Shown here piece after piece: positions 25,250 through 58,818 of a DNA stretch of 64,000 nt; position 1 is the first letter of the stretch; each line of letters starts with the position of its first letter. The stretch comes from Diphasiastrum complanatum. Lineage: Eukaryota > Streptophyta > Lycopodiopsida > Lycopodiales > Lycopodiaceae. Below the pieces are notes generated by a model. That model made no database searches. It saw only the letters and a program-made list of their open reading frames with translations, and was not told where the DNA came from. The stretch spans positions 25,772,922-25,836,921 of the forward strand of contig CM055102.1 in assembly GCA_029204225.1 (NCBI GenBank), written 5' to 3'. A program made the position numbers and the translations under genes.

Positions 25250-26078
25250 TAGTCAGCGGTACAATCGCCAAAAGTTTTTGAAGCTACAGTAACAGATGGA
25301 TATGAAGGTGACGATGTTTTTGAAGAAGAAGATTCGCAGGCCATTCTTCAAGCCAAATCAACGCAACCTACTACATCTTATGTGGCAACACCTACTGTAC
25401 TTGTTGTCACTCTTGATTTTGTTGACATCCTAGGAATTCACACCCACCTGGGAAACATGATCTAGGATATGATAGAGGGGAAAGCATAATTGGAGAAGTA
25501 AATCTCGGAGTTGGGATCAGAAAACACATTGATCAGCCAAAAGCTGATTCAACTCAATAGAGAGCTCTAGATTGCCAAGTAGTATGAAGCGAAGTCACCG
25601 ACAGACCTCAAGCAGCATCCCAGCAGCATGAAAATGCTCTTCTAAGTTATGTGGGCAGGTTACAGGAAGCATTGAGGACCCGCCACAACAAGACCAAGTA
25701 GATTGAGACAATTTGTTGCACACACTGATAGCAGATCGTCCAATGTCTCAAGAAGAAATAAATTACCTCTTCAAAAAAGTGGATAGATACAAATCCACTA
25801 TGTCAGGTTTCCAACAAAGGTTTGACGCATTCAAAGTGAAGGCCACAACCGAATTATCAAAGGCCAAAGAGATAATAAAGGGATATGAACAATTATTTGT
25901 CATGGTTCTTCAAACAACTCCTCAACTCTCGATACTGATCATGACAGCTTTCTCACCACCGCCGCAAGATACAGATCAAGAACAAAACGATTCAGGCATT
26001 GGACTGATGGATGTTGATCCATCTCAAGTAGCTGAGATTCAAGAAATCCCACCATCTGAAGTAGGGCCATCACGATGA
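25250..26078 (+). pseudogene. Coiled-coil gag-like ORF remnant
   Basis: The last part (25713-26078) is open for 121 codons and encodes a helical, charged segment (YLFKKVDRYKSTMSGFQQRF) followed by an acidic, Pro-rich tail. Upstream, the same strand gives related coiled-coil sequence with many stops. I do not recognise the family; context within a Ty3/gypsy cluster suggests a gag-type structural protein. Confidence 0.35.
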
Positions 26079-27451
26079 AGTGCATTGTCCAAGAAGATAT
26101 TTCAATGAGCAGTCAACATTGAGGAAGAAATTTAGAACTTCCTTCAACAACACCCTCATGAATCATCAAGAGGCGGTTGGGTCGTCAAGTTCAAAACCTC
26201 CAAAATCGAGGCATTGGGCAAGCACGTTGGAGTAAAGATTCTCTTTATATCTTTTCTCAAATTTTTCTTACACATGGACCAATCAAAACACTCAAATTTG
26301 AAATCTATGTAATGTAACTTTTTGAGTCCACATTGAAAATGGCATAACTTTTTAGTGGTGAGTGCGATTTTAGCAAAGTTTGGTGGGTTGGAAAGTGCTC
26401 GATGAGTGCTTTCCAATGATATCATAGATGACATACTTTTGAGCCACGATTAAAAAGTTATGACAAGTCAAAGGTATTAGTTGAAAATAATGTTATAATA
26501 TCTTAATAACACAAAAAAGAACTTTGCACGAATTCATATAAGGCCCTATTGGAGCTCAAAACTCCCCTAATGAGATAAGTCAAACAATGTGTGCATATAT
26601 TGACCTTGAAGCAGAGTAGGATCGACTCAACTTCATCGACGTCGACTTCACCGACTCGGCCGAAGTTTGACTTTGATTCCATCGACATCGTCTCAACGAT
26701 GAACAAGTCCACTCGATTCATTCAACACCTTCGACGATTATTGACTACCACTAGTCAAAATGGAGCTCATCATCTTCTTTGTACACCACAGATGACATCA
26801 TTTTTCACTATGCAGTAACTACATCACTTCACGACTGTTATCCGCATGGTTGTAATCTTCATGACTAATGCAGCGGATGTATATATACATATAATAAATC
26901 AGTAACGAAATAGACAATGAATGGACATTCCATATACTCAGTACATGAGTCAATAATCAGTGATCGTGAATCAGAGTTCCTCCATGAACTTCTTTGTATC
27001 AGACTATCTGATTCCATAGAGATCCTTAGAGAGAGTGAAAGTAATTCAAGAAGTAGAGATAGTATTCAATCTGTAACTAGCATAGTAAGATCACAACAGT
27101 GCTATTACTGTGAACCATTCTCGAGCACATGATCGTGATTTGATCTTTGTATTCACAAACTCATATTTTCTAATTATTTATTTATGTGTGTTTGCACTGT
27201 AGAATGATTTCTGATAATTTCTTTCTCTAGTACTGATACTTGTTCCACGACTCATTTGGATATTTGACTCAAAGGAAGCATGGCTGTCATAGACGCCTAA
27301 CTATTTCACTCCCTTCATGGTTGTCTTTGACACCTACAAAGATATTCATTTGGTCGATCTAAGCAATAGTCTGAATCAACAGATTGGTTAAGATCATGTC
27401 ATAATTTAATGTTGAGCTTTTCCCTTGACTAGATATCGTATTCAGCAAGGG

Positions 27452-27463
27452 TGGTATCAGAGC
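27452..27463 (+). other. Primer-binding-site-like sequence
   Basis: TGGTATCAGAGC again. AT-rich DNA with a TATATATACATA near 26880 lies upstream and could be a decayed LTR (about 26850-27450), but I cannot define its ends. The 123-codon plus ORF at 27613-27984 downstream matches nothing I know. Confidence 0.5.
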
Positions 27464-27612
27464 TGATAAATAACTTCTTGCCAATACAAATATTCCATTA
27501 TACAAACCCAACAAATCAACCTCCTTGGAGGAAGACAATTTTTGAGAAAACTCCAAATTTTATAAGGAGTTATGTGGCAAGTCATAGGTAGTTACATATT
27601 GATCCATATTAC

Positions 27613-27984
27613 GTGCCTATGTCACGAAGGAACAAATGGAAGGATTGCGGTGTGCCAATGAATAAAATTACCATCCATGCACCAAATTGGCCAATAATCT
27701 ACCAGATGTATAATTGGAATATTTTAGTGGACTTCCATCGAGCACTTCAAGCCTATGCCCAAGAATATCTTTTTTCACAAGATTCCACGGTTAGGCAGTT
27801 AGCAATATCTGCTAAGGATTTGGTGTTGTCAAGAAAGAGACGTGGTTTCCCACCTCTTCCTAGGTCGTGTGTAGTACGAGGAGTGGGCTGGATCCTTAGG
27901 AGCCTTGGAGATACTTATGCTAACAATATGTCCAAAAACCTATCCCTTTACTTGCATTCTTTCAAAAACATAACAAAAAAGTAG
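27613..27984 (+). CDS. Hypothetical ORF, unknown
   Basis: This is an ATG-initiated 123-codon frame, longer than most chance frames in this AT-rich DNA, with a basic middle segment (LSRKRRGFPPLPRS). It sits 150 bp after a primer-binding-site-like sequence, so it may be a retroelement fragment. No motif is recognised, and a (CT)n tract begins 26 bp after its stop. It could be a chance frame. Confidence 0.2.
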   Translation: MPMSRRNKWKDCGVPMNKITIHAPNWPIIYQMYNWNILVDFHRALQAYAQEYLFSQDSTVRQLAISAKDLVLSRKRRGFPPLPRSCVVRGVGWILRSLGDTYANNMSKNLSLYLHSFKNITKK

Positions 27985-28007
27985 CTCACTCAACAAAAAC
28001 TCAAACT

Positions 28008-28010
<3 letters not shown>

Positions 28011-28104
<94 letters not shown>
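28011..28104 (+). repeat. (CT)n microsatellite
   Basis: About 47 perfect CT units, as long as the tract at 8341. Confidence 0.95.
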
Positions 28105-28106
<2 letters not shown>

Positions 28107-28872
28107 AGCAACACTAAGTAACAAACTTAGAAGCAAACACACATGCTAAATTAGGGGCTAAGTTATATATAACTAAGAAAAAAGGCATCAAACACAAAGT
28201 TATGCTAGCCAAACACCAATAATAGAGCAAGTGTGGACCCAAAATGGTAGAACCTTGTTATCTTACATTAAGGATAGAATTACATACAATGAGCATCTTT
28301 TTATAGAGGCTTGTGGAGTTCTCTTTTAGTTCCCTTTTGGAAGCTTGACTTTGATTTTTACATTTATTAAGGCATACTATACGAACTACTTTGTGACATC
28401 TGTGTGGGGGGCAACCATTATGACCAAATGGGACCGTTATGACCCTAGGCAATCTCAAAGCGAATCAGTAGGTACTAATTCGAGAAAAATAGACAAGTTA
28501 GGGCAAAGATACTGGCTCGCAAAGTTGGGTCAGAAAACTGCAATAGAAAAACCGTAACGAACAATTGTTATGACCAAATGACATTGAATTTTTGAGTCGT
28601 CCATTTTGGCCACTGTAGACCTCAAAATGGAATTTCAAAAACAATCTAGTCAATGTGGCAAGAATTTCTAGAATCCAATGGAGATTTCCAAGATGCCAAA
28701 TCTCATAATGATTTATGAGAATCTTAGTTTAAGATGATAGATTTTTCCTAGGTGATGAGATCCAACAACATGAATAAATCGATATACAACTAGAGGTAGG
28801 TGCTAGAGATACTCTCTTCGAACATGAAAAAGCTCACCAAAAATGATTTTCCCATGAAAACATGACTACTGG

Positions 28873-29200
28873 TGTTCTGTACCATAACAGTACGACGACC
28901 TCGCAAGGGGTAGGATGTTATTGACATGTTTTAGTGCCACATGTCACCATTCTAGGTGGTCACGTGTCATAGGCGGGATCTTGCTTGATGGGTCCCACTA
29001 TGCTATGCCTATACAGTGGTGGGGCTTCTCTTTTTGCCATTCACTCAGTTGCTAGGTGGTATGGGACGCTAGCTAGCATCAGAGGCTTAACTAGGCATGA
29101 GGATGTTGATAACTCCAGTGCACGGGGGTGGGTTGGTAGTGACCCTATGGATGGGTGGATACGCTGCGTCGTCACTGGTTTGGGGTGTATGTCAACCTCC
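28873..29200 (+). repeat. Chromovirus solo LTR or LTR fragment
   Basis: It is related along its length to the LTR at 33370. Shared pieces include GTACCATAA, TTTTAGTGCCACATGTCA, CACTATGCTATGCCTA versus GACTATGCTTATGG, and GTGCACGGGGGTG versus GTGCATGGGGGTG. No internal coding region of the element flanks it. The right end is approximate. Confidence 0.6.
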
Positions 29201-29239
29201 AACGCAATCGAAGATCCATGGAATTGTAACAATTGGTCC

Positions 29240-31240
29240 ATTCAAAAAGTCATATTAGAAGATACAACTCCACTAGTCATCAAGGACTGAATTATTATCA
29301 ATTCAACTATTCTCAATTTTATGTCTACCTTGAACTCCCATATTTTGATACTTGTTTCATTTTTTTTCACACAATATTGAAGATATTCATTTTGTTTCAT
29401 ACTTTTGATAACTTATAGTCGATTTCTTTTGTTGAAATGACGTCATTTTATAGAAATAACAATATGCTTAACCGTCATTCATATTAAATAAATTATGGGA
29501 GAGTTGAGAAATTACCCATTGAATATATGCATATGAATTTTAGTCTTTATGAATTGAATTTCACATAAAATTTTAGATCCATGTTTTGAACTATAATATC
29601 ATGTTGACATCATAGTTCATTAAAAATTAAAAAAGACAAAAAAATAAACGTAACATGGGGCTTGAGAGCCGCTTTCATGGCTCCCAGGAAGCCGACACAC
29701 CCTGGCTTGCTATTATGTTCAGACCCAAAGACCAATTACTCGAGAAACTTCTTTTGAGTTATCCTAAAAAAAACCCGCATGTTTTAAACCCTCTCAATTT
29801 ATAAAAGACCATATTACTCATAAAAGGGTCTACATGCCTCTATAGAAAATCATCAAAGGAGAAATAATGTTGGTTCCATTCCTATACTTTATTGATTTTT
29901 TAGAGCACTGCCAGAGACTGAGGGAAACAAGGTATGAGAGACTGAGGGAAACAAGGTATGTAGGCCGTGCTCATAGCGCCTGTGCGCATTTTAGCTTGAT
30001 TGAAATTGAAACTGGAGTTTTTGATTTTGAGGTATGACTGAATGCCAAGAGATGGTACTAGGTAGAGAGATGTGGTGCGGTGTTGGTGGGCGGGTATTAA
30101 TATTTTTAATACCAGTCAAGTCTTGGTATTACACTTTTTAAATTTTTTTGATATCAGTCGGATATAAATATAACCATGTTTACAAATCGGTGGCTGGTAT
30201 CAACTAGCCTGGGTAAGGCCAGCCGAGTATGAACCCGGGTATAAGTAATTTTTTTTTTTAAATTAAACTTTTCAAGGGATATATGCATTTGATAAAAAGC
30301 ATGACCTTTTTAAATGTAATATGCATATGATTTAAAAGACAAATACTTTGTTGGTGCCCACCAATATCTTTAAGGCACCATGAATAATATTTATCACATA
30401 TGTGAATTTTATCAATTAAAAATGGATACTATATTAATATCATGTTAAAATCTAATTATTTCTCCCTTAATCCAAGTATCTCTATGTGCATTGATTGGCT
30501 AAAACCATAATCCAAGTATCTCTATGTGCATTGATTGGCTAAAACCAACCCGAGTCATGTAATAGTGGGTAGTGTATATGGGCCCCATATGTTCTATGCC
30601 CCCATATGTTATATGATACCATTGTTAATACCACTCACAGGCCCAACAATGGTATGGTCCCACTTTCATTTGAATTTTGGAGACGCATTCAGGAAGTGAA
30701 TAATTTTCAAGTGGCAACTCAAGATACACAGGCGGAGGAGGAGGAGGAGAGCATTGCAGCAGCTGTGAATGCTAAAAGCTGTCTGTAATCAAATATAAGG
30801 ATGATGATGGCGAAAGCAGGCTTTCATATTAATCAGAGGTCTTTTGAACCTCTGCACATTGTGACGGGCCGGCAGATTCAAGGTAAAAAACGTTTTCTTC
30901 AGACGAGGAAGCTTTAAATTTGCTTCAGATTGTATGAAACAATGTCCCACTCTAAAACAGAAAACTTGAAAGCAATAGGCTACGTATGCATTTTCAAATT
31001 TCAAGCAACTCTCTCAAATTTCCAACCGATAGTTTGTAGTGAATGTTCAAGCCATTGTCTCGCGTCAAGGCTACAATTTTCAGCCCTACCCTTTTGTTTT
31101 TTTTCTACTCAATTGACTCTCTTCTTATATCGATGATCGTTGCTTTTATGCTTTAGCAGTCAGTATTGTTGTTGCATTTCCTAAGCTGGTTTCAGCAACA
31201 AAGGTACAATAATATTTTGTTTCTGGTTCTGCCGTGTTGA
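29240..31240. other. Intergenic DNA upstream of DDAH
   Basis: AT-rich. Contains a short tandem repeat of GAGACTGAGGGAAACAAGGT (about 29916-29958) and a perfect 40-bp tandem duplication (about 30467-30547). The unrecognised first exon and promoter of DDAH may lie here; candidates near 30900-31200 could not be joined in frame with a start codon. Confidence 0.5.
30467..30547 (+). repeat. Perfect 40-bp tandem duplication
   Basis: CCAAGTATCTCTATGTGCAT followed by TGATTGGCTAAAACCA occurs twice in direct succession without a mismatch, so the duplication is recent. Confidence 0.9.
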
Positions 31241-31259
31241 ATCGATCATTCAAAAGCAG

Positions 31260-52522
<21,263 letters not shown>

Positions 52523-53034
52523 GTAAAATTTTCACAAATTCTACTTAGAAAACAAAAGTTGGAGCATGCAAAGTCACAAAATTCCACCTGAACAAAACAA
52601 TTCGATTATGCTTTTCAATTGAGCATGATCTCAAACCATCACACAGATTTTGTGAAAAGTCTTTGAATAGCGTTCAACTATCATATTGCTGGTTTTGGAA
52701 CACTTAAAACACTTTTGAAATCAACGTTGAATGAAGGGTTCTCTGAAGCTGTGGGAGTCAAGTAGCTTCTGCTTAAGTTTTCACAGCACGAGCCCACATT
52801 GTGTGCATACACACACATACACCCACATGCTCTTACACGGTTACATGCATATACCTAGGTCTATGCTGATTGTTTGGAGCTCTCTTGTATCTCATGTGAA
52901 AGGATATCAAAAAAGCAATTGTTATGCAGATCTGTTGCTTGGTTTCAGATGGCTGCGGGCTACATTGAGTAGAAATCTGGACATTAGTAGATGGTTAAAG
53001 AAAATTGGCTGCATTTTCATATGGTTTCAGAAAT

Positions 53035-53190
53035 TTGGACTGTGTAGTCTGCCGACTGTTTCGGGTGCGAAACACCAAAAAGTGTGTTTTCACTCAGGGA
53101 GTTGGAAGGCCAAATCATGAAGAGGCCTTACCGTCGGGGCCGTTGGGGGGCATTGCCCCCCAAACCCCCCACCAGGGGGAACTCAGAGTC
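53035..53190 (-). mobile_element. Fragment of the CATAGTTGCAC element family
   Basis: Matches the interior of the unit at 55006-55622 in reverse: GTAG.CTGCCGACTGTTTCGGG, GTTGGAAGGCCAAATCATGA, GGCCTTACCGTCGGGGCCG and the G/C-run module. Neither terminus is present. A (CA)n tract at 53543-53567 and a poly-C/T run at 53632-53658 lie beyond it. Confidence 0.75.
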
Positions 53191-53917
53191 GGCCTAGCCT
53201 ACAACCGCCTGTGATGCTTTGCTCCTCTGTACAAATAGTGAACCCAACCCAAATGAACTACGTACACTATGAACTTGCCCCAAATGGCATCAGCTTGCGT
53301 AAGCCTAAATTTAAAACTCATGACCCAATTGACATCAAAACCTAATGTGTATCGAATCATATGCATTGAACCTTGGTAAACAATAGTAGCAAACCCTACT
53401 AAATCATAGCAAATGCTTGCTTTGGAGTGACAGAGATGGCTGTATAACTCCGATTTATTCTATATAGAAGCAAAAGAATTCAAGTAGAAAATAAAAACAA
53501 TTTTTTCTTTTGCGATTCGCTGCTGGTTGCAATTGTGACATACACACACACACACACACACACACACCATAGATGCATTAGAAATTCCAAAATCGCGATT
53601 TGCGATTCACTGGGAGGTCACAGGTCGCAATTCCCCCCCCCCCCTTTTTTTTTTTTTGCATATACATGCAATATGGGTATCACTGAAAACAACAAAAATA
53701 AATAATTAAGATCCAATGGGTTTCTAGTAGTTTTAAATCCAATTTCGAGCAGTTGGGTAAGATCTTGTTTATATGAAATGAACTATTTACGCGGTAAGCT
53801 TGACCCAATTGGCATCAAATTAAATAAGTTTCCAGTAGTTTCAATGCATAACTTTAATTTAATTTATACATAAGCAAAAAAATTAAATAAAAAATGGCGG
53901 TATATATATATATATAT

Positions 53918-54166
53918 CATAGATCCAGCGGCATCGGGATCCACGGATCTCGGTACTGCGGATCCACTGTGGTACTGCAAATCCATACTGATCCGCGGTA
54001 CCCAAAAAAAAAAAAATTTAATTTTTTTGGCGAAAATAACACAGGATTTTTTTTTATTATTGTTATGGTGCCGCCCTGGTACTGCGGATTTTTGGGCGGC
54101 ACCATAACCGCGGTACCACCATTATGGTACCGTGGTACCATAATGGCGGTACCACGTGCCACTATG
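53918..54166 (+). mobile_element. GGTACC-rich foldback element (unit 1 of (TA)n chain)
   Basis: 249 bp, starting CATAGATCC.GCGG and ending GTGCCACTATG, with repeated GGTACC/GCGGATCC/GGCGGTACC words that can fold back. (TA)n on both sides. No coding capacity. Confidence 0.7.
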
Positions 54167-54168
54167 AT

Positions 54169-54218
<50 letters not shown>
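54167..54218 (+). repeat. (TA)n tract between units 1 and 2
   Basis: About 24 TA units, bounded by CTATGATTGATA on the left and TATATCATAGG on the right. A shorter tract (53900-53917) precedes unit 1. Confidence 0.95.
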
Positions 54219-54220
<2 letters not shown>

Positions 54221-55622
54221 TAGGTCCCGCGGTACTGGGTACCGCGGATCTCGGTACCGCGGTACCATGGTACCTCAATATAATAATATTTTTATTATTT
54301 AATATTTTTAAATTTTTTTTTTGACCTAAACCTACCCGCCCCCCTCGCATTTCCTCTGAAATTTTTTTGCGCCCTCCTCCGCCCTGCCATCGCTGTTGTT
54401 TTTGCCTACCTGCCTTCTGATTCCTTGCGTCGCCCTTCGCCCACGCAACGCCTTGCCTTGCATCTGACTTGCTTCGCCCTGCCTTCGCCCATTTTCAGCG
54501 TCTCTCCAACAGTGAACCCTGCTGTTTTTTTTCCAGCAATCCATCCCTCATTTCATCTGCAATGGTGCAATCCGACCTTTCCGGTCTATGGGACGAGGTA
54601 GACATTGTCAGGTGGGTTGCCGACAAGGCCAACAAGACCGGTCAGAAGATCGTGCGCTGCCGATACTGTCTCGTCGAGTTTGCTGCATCCCTCACTCGCC
54701 TTAAAGGCTATCTGCTCGATGCACGCGCCAAAATGGTGCCACCTTGAATGCTGCCCCTTGTGGCAGCATAACCGTCCCCGACAGGCAGCGACTACTTGAC
54801 ACCTACGGGCCGCGGCTCGTGGCAGGGGAGAACACCATTTCGGAGGGCATTCTCTGATTTTGCACCGCTCCTTATGTGACTGACCCAGAGTTGCTGCCTG
54901 CTTGGCTGGCACGCACGAGGAGAGGGAGTGCATCCTCCTCCAGTCCCTTTGCCCCTCATCCCCCTCAGACAGTTCCGCCTCATGCACCCCCATCTGCTCA
55001 GATTCCATGGCTGAAATTTTTTTTTAGGGGATCAATGGTCAAACGAGCGTTTTGCCTCTCAGAAGTGCAGTAGATGGGGCACAAACATATCTTATTTTCA
55101 ATAGTTATTTGGTTGTTATTTGCTCTGGTTTTCAATAAATGCTCAGGGGTACCGCCCCCGGAGAAACGGGGGGTTCGGGGGGCAGTAGCCCCGTGAGAAA
55201 CAGGGGGTCCGGGGAGCGGTAGCCCCCCGGTGGGGGGTTTGGGGGGCAACGCCCCACAACGGCAGGTTTCAGGGGCTGCCGGTAGACCCCGGCCCCGACG
55301 GTAAGGCCTCTTCATGACTTGGCCTTCCACTCCCTGAGCGAAAACACACTTATTGGGACCATCTGTGATCGTAACAGACATGCTAGAGGTTAGTTTCGAA
55401 TTTTTATCCTTCACAGAACCCAACATGGATTAATGCACCTGAACTGGACCATCCTGCACCCGAAACAGTAGGCAAATTACATAGTAATTATACTCTTAAT
55501 TAGAGCTTTCATCTGATACCCATATTGCCCCAAAAAAAAAATCCAATTTTAAAAAAAAAAAATGTTTCTGGAATTTTTTCAAAAATTTCCGAAACGCGTT
55601 TCAGAAACCCAGTGCAACTATG
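54219..55622 (+). mobile_element. Composite hAT unit with BED-finger exon (unit 2)
   Basis: The left end CATAGGTCCCGCGGTACTGG belongs to the GGTACC family. The right end CCAGTGCAACTATG belongs to the CATAGTTGCAC family, whose interior occupies about 55006-55622. So it is a fusion of two elements. (TA)n abuts both ends. 55140-55310 is a G/C-run module. Confidence 0.65.
54562..55005 (+). pseudogene. hAT transposase N-terminus (BED zinc finger)
   Basis: ATG at 54562: LSGLWDEVDIVRWVADKANK, then RCRYCLVEFAASLTRLKGYL. This is the BED-finger pattern (C-x2-C, then TRLK), but the expected His after Gly is Tyr, and the frame ends at 54747. After a shift, DRQRLLDTYGPRLVAGENTI and a Ser/Pro-rich linker (PHPPQTVPPHAPPSAQIP) follow until the junction at 55005. 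This is the DNA-binding end of an hAT transposase with the rest missing; similar C-terminal parts lie on minus in unit 3. Confidence 0.65.

Positions 55623-55677
<55 letters not shown>
55623..55677 (+). repeat. (TA)n tract between units 2 and 3
   Basis: About 26 TA units between CTATG (end of unit 2) and CATAG (start of unit 3). Confidence 0.95.
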
Positions 55678-55679
<2 letters not shown>

Positions 55680-55924
55680 TAGTACCCCGTGGTACCGCTG
55701 GTATGGTACCACCGGTACCATATCAGTGGTACCGCCGGTACGGTACCGCCCTCAAACCCGCGGTACCAGGGCGGTACCATTTTTAATAGTTTTTTTTAAA
55801 AATATTTTTAATAATTTTTTTTTGTATATTAACTACCAAAAAAGGACAAAAAAAAGTAAAAAAAAGGGGTTCTGGGTGTAAAAAAAGAGGGTACAATACA
55901 TGATGCAGGGGACTGGTGCAGTGG

Positions 55925-56140
55925 CACATGGGCACTGCGGGTGAGCAGACCGAGGGGCCAATGGGAGACCAACACAGGGGGGTAGCATCACATGGGGGCA
56001 AGTACAGAGGCACATGGGCACTGTGGGTGAGCAGACCATGGGGCCGATGGTAGACCAACAAGGGGGGGATCATCACATGGGGGCAGGTATAGAGGCACAT
56101 GGGACAAATCCGGACAGGTACACCGTCACATGGGCACTGT
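55925..56140 (+). repeat. About 86-bp minisatellite
   Basis: CACATGGGCACT.GGG...GAGCAGACC recurs at about 55925, 56011 and, partly, 56096/56128, with ATGG.AGACCAACA and CATCACATGGGGGCA in between. It lies in the subterminal region of unit 3 left of the charged ORF. Confidence 0.8.
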
Positions 56141-56401
56141 GGGGGAGCAGACCACGGACCCAATCGGAGTGCAGCATGTGGTACAGGTACATGGAGCAGG
56201 TACAGTAGCACATCACAATTAATGGGGACAGGTACAAGGGCACATGGAGGGATCATCAACAACTGCACATGGGGGAACAGGCTGTGGGGTTAAATAGGCA
56301 CTCACGAGGCTGTGAGAGCCAGTGAGAGGCTGTGAGAGAGAGGCTGTGAGAGGCATTGTGAGAGCCAGTGAGAGCCAGTTCGAGAAACAGGGTGTCGTGA
56401 G

Positions 56402-56767
56402 ATGGCAGAGCGCATACCACCAAGGCCTGAGGGCGAAGCCAGGAGAAAGCTCAAGGAAGATGTCCGAAGGCACAACGAAAGGCATCGGAAGCAAGAGGCA
56501 GACATTGCAGAGATGCTGCGACAAACTCGGGAGAGACACCCAGAACTGTAGATCCCCGCCCCCGCTGTGGCCCCTGCTCCCGCTGTCGAGCTGGATTTGA
56601 ATGAGCAGATCGGAATGAACTTCACACGACGGCAGCTCATCATGGTCAGGGAAAGGGCTGCCCGCCGTCGGGCTGACCAGGAGGCAGCTCGAGCTAACCG
56701 GGAGGCAGAGCGAGAACGACATAACAATGCTCCTGACGAGGGCGAGGAGTCAGTGGAGGATCCATAG
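56402..56767 (+). pseudogene. Small charged coiled-coil ORF inside hAT unit
   Basis: 121 residues from ATG 56402 to TAG 56765-56767, interrupted by one TAG at 56549-56551 (residue 50). N-terminal part MAERIPPRPEGEARRKLKED then VRRHNERHRKQEADIAEML; C-terminal part LDLNEQIGMNFTRRQLIMV and AARRRADQEAARANREAER, ending in an acidic tail. Arg/Glu-rich heptad-like sequence suggests a coiled coil. Not recognised. Its GC content and the open frame on both sides of the one stop suggest it was a real gene of the element, transcribed toward the transposase's 3' end. Function unknown. Confidence 0.45.
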
Positions 56768-57266
56768 GAATGTTTAGCATAGATAGGGTCTAGCCGTATG
56801 TGGCTGACTGTTGTTATGTAATGTTCATCAGTAGTTGAGGCAACATTTAGTGTCTAGCATAGTGTAAAGAACAGCCCCAGCCGTATGTGGCGGGAATACG
56901 TATTGTTATTTTGATACATCTGATGAATTAATGTACGGTGTGTTTTTTGTGCAATGCGTGCCTTGTGTATTGCAATCTGATGTATGTGTTTATGAAATGC
57001 TATCAGGGGGTTTGTATTTCTGTGTTCTGCATATGCTCTCAATCTCTGTAGTGAAAACTAATTGAAAACACGCACACACCATTTGAAGTAAAACTGCAAG
57101 TAGAACATCACAATTACAAATTGACAAATACACATTGTGCAGTGAATAGAATACGTCCAACAATGAATATAATATGGAAAATGGTCTGAATACAGTGTTC
57201 GACCATCCGGTCGCCAAACATGGAACATGATATGAAACTGCTAAAAATAAAACAACAGAGCCACAA

Positions 57267-58781
57267 TCAATGCTCTGGCTCTGACTCAGACGAATGCTCT
57301 GGAGACAACTCAGGGCCTCGAGCTGACTCTCGCAGCCGATATCTGTGCCTGTCTAGAGCTGGCATGGGCTGTGTATCAGAAGAGGACTCGTCACTAGCAT
57401 CATCCCAATCTGCCTCCGCATCAGCCCCCAAGCAAGCCAAACCAACAATACCTGCTCGCTGTAATGCTGCACCTCTAGCTGTACCTAGAGCCCTGCGTGG
57501 TTGTCCTCTCCTTCCTGGCAGTTCTTATGCCTTGCCTTTCTTGTTCGATGCACCCTTGGGCCTTCCTGGTCTCTTGCGGACAAGAGGAGCTGTCAATGCC
57601 TCGTCACCCCCATGCAAATCACCTTGCTGGCTAGGCTGGGCCCAAGCTGAGGCCGGCTGGGATAGGGAAGCAAAAGAGGGAACTCCATGTGCAGCTGAGC
57701 GAGGATGATGAGCTCCTGGAGTGTGTGCCTGTGGGGGTGTTGCTGGTGGAGGGACTGGCTGTGAAGGAGTCAAGTACGACGACCATATGTACTGAAAGGG
57801 GCGTTGCGGTGGCCGGTACTGGTACATCTTGGGTGCTGCCAAAGGGGGAGCCAGTGGAGTGGGTGCTGCCAAAGGAGGAGGACGTGGAGTGGGTGCTGCC
57901 ACTGGAGGAGCAGCTGGAGGAGCCACTGTGGATGTGGGCGTTGCGAGAGAAAACCTGGGCACAGATGGTGGCCTGCCATGGAGACCTGGTGCTGCAGAAG
58001 TGGACGGCGATGGAGGGGCTGCAGGCCTGAATGGCATCGGTGGCACTGGAGGAGCTGTGCGGCGCACATATACCCTCTGAGGAGCTGGAGGAACTGTGGG
58101 CACCTCGTGCGGCTGCTCTGGCTGGGACTCTGTGTATGGCATGCAAGAGATGAAGGGGCTGCCCTGACACTCGGCATCTGCTGGGCCTCTGAATCAAATG
58201 TGGCAATCAGGTCATCCAGCTGGGCATCTGAATACAAATGCTCTGGGCTCTGGGCCTCATCCTGTGCACCATCCACTGAATCATCCTGTGCACCAACCTC
58301 TGAATCATCCCGTGCCTCATCATGTGCACCCTGTAGACCCTGCATGGCCTCCCAATCTGTGCAATCAAAGTCATCTGGTGCCTCCTCTGGTGTGCTGTCG
58401 CAGTAACGGCCATGACTCTGTGCTGCACGCATCCAAACATCTGCGGGACCGGCATCTAAACCACTCTGCCCTCTATCAAGAGCCTCCTCCATCATGTCGA
58501 CATAGGTAGGTATGCCACTGGCCCCCCCCTGTGTGCCCTGCCTGTCTGCCGGTATAACCTGTGCCATGTGTCCCACCTCTGCCACGTGATGCACCTGTGA
58601 CCCCTGCCCGTGGCGTGTGCCCTGCACCTGTATAATCTGCCTCATCCCTCTCTGGTCTGGCAAACACAACCCGAATGGGCTCATCTTCGTCATGCTCATC
58701 CTCTGACACTGGCTCATCTGCCTCATACAATGGAGGCTCTCTATGCTCAAGCCCAAGCTCTCTCTCTCTCATCTCGGCAAG

Positions 58782-58818
<37 letters not shown>

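Noticed and set aside
52731-53214. 129-codon and 69-codon plus ORFs as DDAH 3' exons
   Set aside because: No DDAH motifs; the second half is the CATAGTTGCAC-family fragment.
57770-58756. 328-codon minus ORF taken as one protein
   Set aside because: Only its middle section is in the transposase frame; both ends read the wrong frame because of indels near 58525 and 58150.
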